64,000 nucleotides of DNA, from the NCBI RefSeq assembly GCF_006715085.1, contig NZ_VFMM01000002.1:930001-994000 (forward strand). The letters run 5' to 3'. A program made the position numbers and the translations under genes. Shown here piece by piece: positions 59,516-64,000 of this stretch. Origin of the DNA: Kribbella jejuensis (GTDB lineage Bacteria > Actinomycetota > Actinomycetes > Propionibacteriales > Kribbellaceae). How positions within the stretch are numbered: the stretch's first letter is position 1; every line of letters begins with the position of its first letter. The notes under the pieces are model-generated. The model worked only from the letters and a program-made list of their open reading frames with translations, searched no databases and was not told the DNA's origin.

Positions 59516-60583
59516 ATGGACGACATGCAGGCGTGGGCAGTCGCTCGACCAGGTCCCATCGACGACGGTCCGCTACAGCTGGTACGCCGGCCTGTCCCTG
59601 AACCGGGCCCCGGCGAACTCCTGCTGGAAGTCGAAGCCTGCGGCATCTGCCGCACCGACCTGCACCTGACCGAAGGCGACCTCACCCCGAAGCGCCCCGG
59701 CGTAGTCCCCGGGCACCAGGCGGTGGGCACTGTCGTCGCCGTCGGCGCGGAACCGGCTGCCGGTGTGGGACCGGCTGCCGGTGTGGGACCGGCTGGCGGC
59801 GTGGGATCGGCTCGGTTCGCGGTGGGGGACCGGGTGGGGGTTGCTTGGTTGCGAGGGACCTGCGGGGTTTGTGAGTTCTGCCGGGCTGGAGCCGAGAACC
59901 TTTGTCCGCGGTCGGCCTACACCGGGTGGGACGCCGACGGCGGGTTTGCGGAGTACGCCGTGGTGCCTGACGCGTATGCGTACCGGCTGCCGGGGGACCG
60001 GTCGGCTGTGGAGCTTGCGCCGTTCCTGTGTGCGGGGATCATCGGGTACCGGGCTCTGCTGCGGGCGAATCTGCCGCCGGGCGGCCGGCTGGGGATCTAC
60101 GGGTTCGGGTCCAGTGCACACCTGACCGCGCAACTCGCCACGGCTCAGGGCGCCGAGCTGTTCGTGATGACCCGTGGTGAACGGAACCGCGCGCTCGCTC
60201 GTGAGCTCGGAGCGACGTTCGTCGGCGCGACCACGGACCCTCCGCCGGCCGGGCTCGACGCGGCGATCGTGTTCGCCCCGGCGGGCGACGTGGTGCCGTC
60301 GGCGCTCGAGGCGACCAAGCCCGGCGGTACGGTCGTGGTGGCCGGCATCTACCTGTCCGACGTACCGGCGCTGAGCTACGAGCGGCACCTCTTCCACGAG
60401 CGTGATCTGCGCAGCGTCACCTCGAACACCCGGCGCGACGGCGAGGAACTGTTCCGCCTGGTCGGCAGGCTGCCGGTGATCCCACACACCACGGTCGTCC
60501 CGTTCGGTGCCGTCGACCAGGCGCTCGCCGACCTCGCCCATGGCCGCGCGAGCGGCTCCCTGGTGGCAGTCCTCGACGACTGA
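59516..60583 (+). CDS. Zinc alcohol dehydrogenase (AdhA/cinnamyl-type MDR)
   Basis: This enzyme of 355 residues has VEACGICRTDLHLTEGDL (catalytic Cys and Asp), PGHQAVG, and CGVCEFCRAGAENLC with all four structural-zinc cysteines. The nucleotide site is GIYGFGSSAHLTAQLA. Between the catalytic motifs a Gly/Pro/Val/Ala stretch of three near-identical six-residue repeats extends the usual loop. It should oxidise primary alcohols or reduce aldehydes with NAD(P). CATGAT stands six bases before the ATG at 59516, and the gene begins 7 nt after the permease stop, so it may also be read with the exporter. Confidence 0.87.
   Translation: MDDMQAWAVARPGPIDDGPLQLVRRPVPEPGPGELLLEVEACGICRTDLHLTEGDLTPKRPGVVPGHQAVGTVVAVGAEPAAGVGPAAGVGPAGGVGSARFAVGDRVGVAWLRGTCGVCEFCRAGAENLCPRSAYTGWDADGGFAEYAVVPDAYAYRLPGDRSAVELAPFLCAGIIGYRALLRANLPPGGRLGIYGFGSSAHLTAQLATAQGAELFVMTRGERNRALARELGATFVGATTDPPPAGLDAAIVFAPAGDVVPSALEATKPGGTVVVAGIYLSDVPALSYERHLFHERDLRSVTSNTRRDGEELFRLVGRLPVIPHTTVVPFGAVDQALADLAHGRASGSLVAVLDD
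59752..59805 (+). repeat. 18-bp tandem repeat, three copies, inside the ADH gene
   Basis: Units at 59752, 59770 and 59788 share ACCGGCTGCCGGTGTGGG, the first two identical and the third with two differences. The frame is kept, and each unit adds a six-residue block such as AAGVGP to a surface loop. Confidence 0.85.
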
Positions 60584-60707
60584 AGTACCAGTCCTCGGAG
60601 TACCGGTCCGCGGTGACTGAACCGCTCCGTGCGGGCATGCGTTAGAAGTGGGTGAAGATTCCACAAAGCCGTCGCGCGGGTCTTCAGCGAGCAGTGCTAG
60701 CTAAGTT

Positions 60708-60723
60708 AGATTTGATCAAATCT
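60708..60723. promoter_or_regulatory. AT-rich 16-nt palindrome upstream of 60838 gene
   Basis: AGATTTGATCAAATCT is a perfect palindrome in an otherwise GC-rich 255-nt intergenic stretch. It shares ATTTGATC with the dyad upstream of the paralogous gene at 48412, so one regulator may see both. Confidence 0.5.
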
Positions 60724-60837
60724 TACCGAGCTGCGCCTGATCTGATGCCTGGGAGTGAACGTGCGGATGTGGGGTCTGACCCAGCCCTCGTGGTCGGTCC
60801 GCGTCGTGCGCCCGCAGGGATCCGGAGAGGGCGGCCG

Positions 60838-61101
60838 GTGCTGAGCAGGATCCTCGGCGCGGTAGGTACGGTCCTGCTCGTCGTCGGGGTGGTGCTCGCC
60901 GTTCGCCCGGTGCACGCCGGTGGTGACAACTGCGGTTCGGTGTTCCGCCCCGGCGAGGGCATCACGCCGATGCAGTGCGACGCCCGCCTGAACAGCCGTG
61001 GCACGCTGGTCGCCGGATTCGGCGTCGGCGGCCTCGCGCTCGGCATCACCGCGATCACGCTGACCGCGATCCGCGACCGCCGTACCCGCGTCACCTCCTG
61101 A
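60838..61101 (+). CDS. Small two-helix membrane protein, paralogue of 48412-48684
   Basis: The 87-residue product begins VLSRILGAVGTVLLVVGVVL (first helix), has the loop GGDNCGSVFRPGEGITPMQCD and a second helix (VAGFGVGGLALGITAITL). The conserved loop with two Cys matches the protein at 48412. GGAGAGGG six bases before the GTG at 60838 supports this start. Longer in-frame starts (60652) pass through the palindrome and are unlikely. The function is unknown. Confidence 0.68.
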   Translation: MLSRILGAVGTVLLVVGVVLAVRPVHAGGDNCGSVFRPGEGITPMQCDARLNSRGTLVAGFGVGGLALGITAITLTAIRDRRTRVTS

Positions 61102-61111
61102 AGCCTCTTGA

Positions 61112-61130
61112 CCTTGACACTGTGTCAAGG
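61112..61130. promoter_or_regulatory. MerR operator, perfect 19-nt palindrome
   Basis: CCTTGACAC, a central T and GTGTCAAGG form a perfect dyad, and TTGACC (61108-61113) overlaps its left end as a -35. This is the layout of a MerR-type promoter and the dyad ends 14 nt before the MerR ATG. Confidence 0.75.
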
Positions 61131-61144
61131 CGGAAGGTGGCTGC

Positions 61145-61963
61145 ATGTTCACCATCGGGGACTTCGCCGCCTTCGGGCAGGTGTCGGCGCGGATGCTGCG
61201 GCACTACGACGCGCTCGGGCTGCTCCGGCCGGCGGTTGTCGACGAGGCGACCGGCTACCGGTACTACTCGGCCGACCAGTTCAGCCGCCTCAACCGGATC
61301 GTCGCGCTCAAGGACCTCGGCTTCAGCCTCCAGCAGATCGGCGAGATCGTCGAGATGAAGCTGTCCGCGGAGGAGCTGCGCGGCATGCTCCGGCTTCGGC
61401 AGGCGCAGCTCGAGGACGAGCTGGCCCGGAGTGCGGCCCGGTTGACCAGCGTCGAGGCGAGGCTCCGGCTCATCGAGAGAGAAGGGCACATGCCGACCGA
61501 CGACGTGGTACTGAAGCACATCACCCCGATCCGGGTCGCGGAGCTGTCCGCGATCGCACCGAGCTACGACGGCGATGACGTCGGCCCGGTCATCCAGGCA
61601 CTGTTCGGGCAACTGTTCGACCGGCTCGGCGAGGCCGGCGTGATGCCGTCCGGCTCACCGATCGCGTACTACGAGGACGCCTCCGACGACACGATCCGCG
61701 TCCACGGGGCGGTTCCCGTGGACGGCGAGATCGGTGCCGACGTGGACGCGCGAGAGCTGCCCGAGCTGCCGCAGGCTGCGACCATCGTCCATCAGGGCGA
61801 CATGACGGAGGCCGATCGCAGCATGCAGACACTGGCCCGGTGGATCGAGGACAACGGCTACCGCAGCCACGGGTACGCGCGCGAGGTCACGCTGCAATTC
61901 GACCCCCAGAACCCGAAGAACTGGGTGCACGAGTTCCAGATCCAGGTCACAAAACCAGACTGA
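61145..61963 (+). CDS. MerR-family regulator with GyrI-like effector domain
   Basis: This 272-residue regulator starts MFTIGDFAAFGQVSARMLRH (MerR HTH), continues YDALGLLRPAVVDEATGYRY and has a dimerisation helix around residues 80-115. The C-terminal GyrI-like ligand domain begins near residue 125 (IRVAELSAIAPSYDGDDVGP). Such BmrR-like proteins respond to hydrophobic drugs. The gene most likely controls itself through the 19-nt palindrome just before it. No target transporter is adjacent. The end overlaps GH51 by 17 nt. Confidence 0.9.
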   Translation: MFTIGDFAAFGQVSARMLRHYDALGLLRPAVVDEATGYRYYSADQFSRLNRIVALKDLGFSLQQIGEIVEMKLSAEELRGMLRLRQAQLEDELARSAARLTSVEARLRLIEREGHMPTDDVVLKHITPIRVAELSAIAPSYDGDDVGPVIQALFGQLFDRLGEAGVMPSGSPIAYYEDASDDTIRVHGAVPVDGEIGADVDARELPELPQAATIVHQGDMTEADRSMQTLARWIEDNGYRSHGYAREVTLQFDPQNPKNWVHEFQIQVTKPD

Positions 61964-63458
61964 CCGTTGCGAACGAGTGTGGCGGCAACGTCACCTTCAG
62001 CCCGCGCGGCTCCGGTTCCACCGTCAGCGGGACCGGAGCCACCGCGTCCGGATCGGCGACCGTGTTGTACGCCTGGGGTTTCGATGCCGTCAGCAACCGT
62101 GCGGACGACTCCCAGGACGACGCGCCACGAAGATCCAGTACGACGTCCAGTCCGGACGACGGATCGAGGTTGCTCAGCGACACCAGCGCCCGGCCGTCCT
62201 TCACCGACGCCGACGCCGACACGAGCTCCATCGCCGTACCGTCGAGATCGTAGGTGCGACCCTCAACCACGTGCACCGGCAGCGCGGCCGCGTCGTGGTG
62301 CCCCTTGTTCATCTCGAACACGTGGTACGTCGGGGTCCGCACCAGACCGCCCTCGTCGTCGGTGAGCAGCATCGCCTGCAGCACGTTGACGGTCTGCGCG
62401 ATGTTCGCCATCACCAGCCGCTCCGAGTGCCGGTGGAACACGTCGAAGTGCACGCTCGCCACCAGTGCGTCGCGCATCGCGTTCTGCTGGTACAGGAAGC
62501 CTGGGTTCGTCCCCGGCTCGACGTCCCACCACGTACCCCACTCGTCCAGCACCAGACCGATCTTGCGCTCCGGGTCGTAGGCGTCCATCAGCGCCGAGTG
62601 CGCGCGGATCACCCGCTCGACGTCCTGCGCCTTCGCCAGTGTCCGGTAGTAGTCGTCCAGATCGAACGACGTCGCGCTGCCCTTGTGCTCCCAGGACCCC
62701 GCGATCGTGTAGTAGTGGAACGAGATCGCCTGGAAGAGATTCTTCGGGTCCCGCCCGCAGCCCAGGCAGCTGACCGCCTTCAGCAGCGCCTCGGTCCAGG
62801 CCAGGTTGTCGTCCGACGCGCCGGCCGCGATCCGGTACAGCTTGTTGTCACCGTGGTCTTTCAGGTACGTCGCGTACTGCCGTGCGAGGTCGGCGTACGC
62901 CTCGGCCCGCATGTTCCCGCCGCAACCCCAGGTCTCGTTGCCGATGCCCCAGAACGGCACCTTCCACGGCTCGTCCCGCCCGTTCGCCTTACGCTGCCGC
63001 ACCATCGGGCTGTCGCCGTCGCGGGTCAGGTACTCGACCCACTCGCTCATCTCCCGTACGGTCCCGCTGCCGACGTTCCCGTTCACGTACGGCGCGGCGC
63101 CGAGCAGCTCGCACAACGCCATGAACTCGTGGGTGCCGAAGTGGTTGTTCTCCTCGACGTTGCCCCAGTGCGTGTTCACCATCGCCGGCCGGTCCGCCTT
63201 CGGCCCGATGCCGTCCTTCCAGTGGTACTCGTCCGCGAAACAACCACCCGGCCAGCGCAGGTTCGGGATCTCCAGCGCCCGCAGTGCCTCGACCACATCG
63301 AGCCGGATGCCGCCTTCGTTCGGAATGGCGGAGTCCTCGCCGACGTAGAACCCGCCGTAGATACACCGCCCCAGATGCTCCGCGAAGTGCCCGTACAGAT
63401 GCTTGCTGATGGTCGGTCCGGGGACGTCGAGGTCGACGACGATCCGTGCTTCAGGCAT
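61947..63458 (-). CDS. GH51 alpha-L-arabinofuranosidase
   Basis: This 503-residue intracellular arabinofuranosidase has LYGHFAEHLGRCIYGGFYVG near the N-terminus, VPFWGIGNETWGCGG with the acid/base Glu, and IGLVLDEWGTWWDV with the nucleophile Glu. The C-terminal beta-sandwich is complete. It releases arabinose from arabinoxylan or arabinan oligomers. AGGAGGG stands just before the ATG at 63458. An upstream in-frame ATG at 63602 lies inside the LacI gene and is not used. The divergent LacI-type gene is the probable regulator. Confidence 0.94.
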   Translation of the reverse strand: MPEARIVVDLDVPGPTISKHLYGHFAEHLGRCIYGGFYVGEDSAIPNEGGIRLDVVEALRALEIPNLRWPGGCFADEYHWKDGIGPKADRPAMVNTHWGNVEENNHFGTHEFMALCELLGAAPYVNGNVGSGTVREMSEWVEYLTRDGDSPMVRQRKANGRDEPWKVPFWGIGNETWGCGGNMRAEAYADLARQYATYLKDHGDNKLYRIAAGASDDNLAWTEALLKAVSCLGCGRDPKNLFQAISFHYYTIAGSWEHKGSATSFDLDDYYRTLAKAQDVERVIRAHSALMDAYDPERKIGLVLDEWGTWWDVEPGTNPGFLYQQNAMRDALVASVHFDVFHRHSERLVMANIAQTVNVLQAMLLTDDEGGLVRTPTYHVFEMNKGHHDAAALPVHVVEGRTYDLDGTAMELVSASASVKDGRALVSLSNLDPSSGLDVVLDLRGASSWESSARLLTASKPQAYNTVADPDAVAPVPLTVEPEPRGLKVTLPPHSFATVSLVL

Positions 63459-63489
63459 TGAGCCCTCCTGGTTCTTTACAGTTGTCGGC

Positions 63490-64000
63490 ATGGCGAAGCC
63501 GTCCGGTGTGGTGACGATGGCGGATGTGGCGCGGTCCGCGGGAGTTTCCACGATGACCGTGTCGAACGTGATCAACGGCCGGCCGCGGGTCGGCGCGGCC
63601 ACCCGGGAACGCGTGCTCGCCGCGATCAGCGACCTGGGCTACCAGGTCAACCTGGCCGCCCGGCACCTGCGCGCCGGCCGCACCGGCGTGGTCGGCCTCG
63701 CGGTCCCCGAGCTGGAACGGCCGTACTTCGCTCAGCTCGCCGGCCGGCTCGCGGACCGGTTCGAGGCGCACGGGCTCCGGATCGTGATGGAACGCACCGG
63801 CGCCAGCCGCGAGGGCGAGCTGGACGCGGTCGCGTTCTCCCGGCTGCGGATGTACGACGGCCTGATCCTCAGCGTGGTCGACATCGACCCGGCCGAGCTG
63901 GGCCAGCTCCGCACCGACGCGCCGGTGGTGATGATCGGCGAACGGGCGCTGCCGTCCCGGTTCGACCACGTGATGATGGACAACGTCGACGGCGCCCGGC
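63490..64000 (+). CDS. LacI-family regulator, C-terminus off the window
   Basis: The visible 170 residues begin MAKPSGVVTMADVARSAGVS, the LacI HTH, with TMTVSNVINGRPRVGAATRE and the hinge helix (AARHLRAGR). The ligand-binding domain starts at TGVVGLAVPELERPYFAQLA. The frame is open to the edge of the window, so the gene is truncated only by the window. TACAGT (63477-63482) stands seven bases before the ATG, consistent with a leaderless mRNA. It is divergent from GH51, which it probably represses. Confidence 0.9.
   Translation, partial: MAKPSGVVTMADVARSAGVSTMTVSNVINGRPRVGAATRERVLAAISDLGYQVNLAARHLRAGRTGVVGLAVPELERPYFAQLAGRLADRFEAHGLRIVMERTGASREGELDAVAFSRLRMYDGLILSVVDIDPAELGQLRTDAPVVMIGERALPSRFDHVMMDNVDGAR

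Noticed and set aside
59752..59805. Direct repeats as a CRISPR array
   Set aside because: The units are contiguous without spacers and lie in frame inside an enzyme gene.
60652..60837. N-terminal extension of the 60838 protein
   Set aside because: It has no similarity to the paralogue, reads through the AT-rich palindrome, and a good ribosome-binding site stands before GTG 60838.

Overview
The window is high-GC (roughly 70%), densely packed DNA from an actinobacterium. Evidence for this includes an XRE/DUF5753 regulator with a DUF397 partner, a SigB/SigF-type sigma factor, an MtrA/MtrB-like two-component pair, a tandem-GNAT protein, DUF3618, ROK and LacI sugar regulons, frequent GTG starts with GTGA/ATGA gene overlaps, and many transcripts that look leaderless. 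General style suggests Propionibacteriales, for example Kribbella, but this is an impression and no database search was possible. No rRNA, tRNA, CRISPR, prophage or intact insertion sequence was seen.

Layout. 1-7.5 kb: end of a Bcp peroxiredoxin, a glucose-dehydrogenase-like enzyme, a DUF3618/GroES-like pair, a sarcosine-oxidase-like flavoenzyme, DapC-like aminotransferase, an exported M15 peptidase with a coupled lipoprotein, and a Tat-exported hydrolase. 7.6-10.8 kb: a three-gene operon of a fold-III PLP enzyme, an aldonolactone-oxidase-like flavoenzyme and a PIG-L deacetylase. 10.8-21.5 kb: hydrolase, LysR with divergent SDR/ADH, TetR with divergent SnoaL/MFS, 6-phosphogluconate dehydrogenase, an isochorismatase-like protein and an NmrA-like protein. 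21.5-26.2 kb: a divergent tyrosyl-tRNA synthetase behind an attenuator-like leader, IDI, a thioredoxin-reductase-like flavoprotein, tandem GNAT and a PanE-like reductase.

26.3-34.2 kb: a five-gene dipeptide/oligopeptide ABC operon (binding protein, two ATPases, two permeases) divergent from an MtrAB-like two-component system. 34.2-40.6 kb: an ABC-F protein behind a cysteine-containing leader peptide, a membrane protein with a DesK/NarL-type two-component pair, an ArsR sensor with a CDF metal exporter, GNAT and DUF1905. 40.6-48.1 kb: a six-gene sugar operon (ROK repressor, two permeases, binding protein, GH15, GH31) with a clear promoter and operator. 48.3-57.7 kb: a small membrane protein, epoxide hydrolase, quinone oxidoreductase, DUF2461, the XRE/DUF397 regulatory island, the sigma factor, a membrane protein and a geranylgeranyl-reductase-like flavoenzyme. 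57.7-64 kb: an IS30-HTH/MarR fusion regulator divergent from an ABC exporter, zinc ADH, a second copy of the small membrane protein, MerR/GyrI regulator, GH51 arabinofuranosidase and the start of a divergent LacI regulator.

The most striking content is regulatory. Twelve start codons are preceded at 6-7 nt by a TANNNT box, as in leaderless actinobacterial mRNAs. Two of these starts belong to tiny open frames that look like leader peptides: a 17-residue frame with one Tyr codon before an in-leader terminator upstream of tyrS, and MATCLCV upstream of the ABC-F gene. Several operators lie exactly where repression would be expected (TetR, ROK, MerR and DUF397 regions). Twelve of fifteen convergent gene pairs overlap tail to tail.
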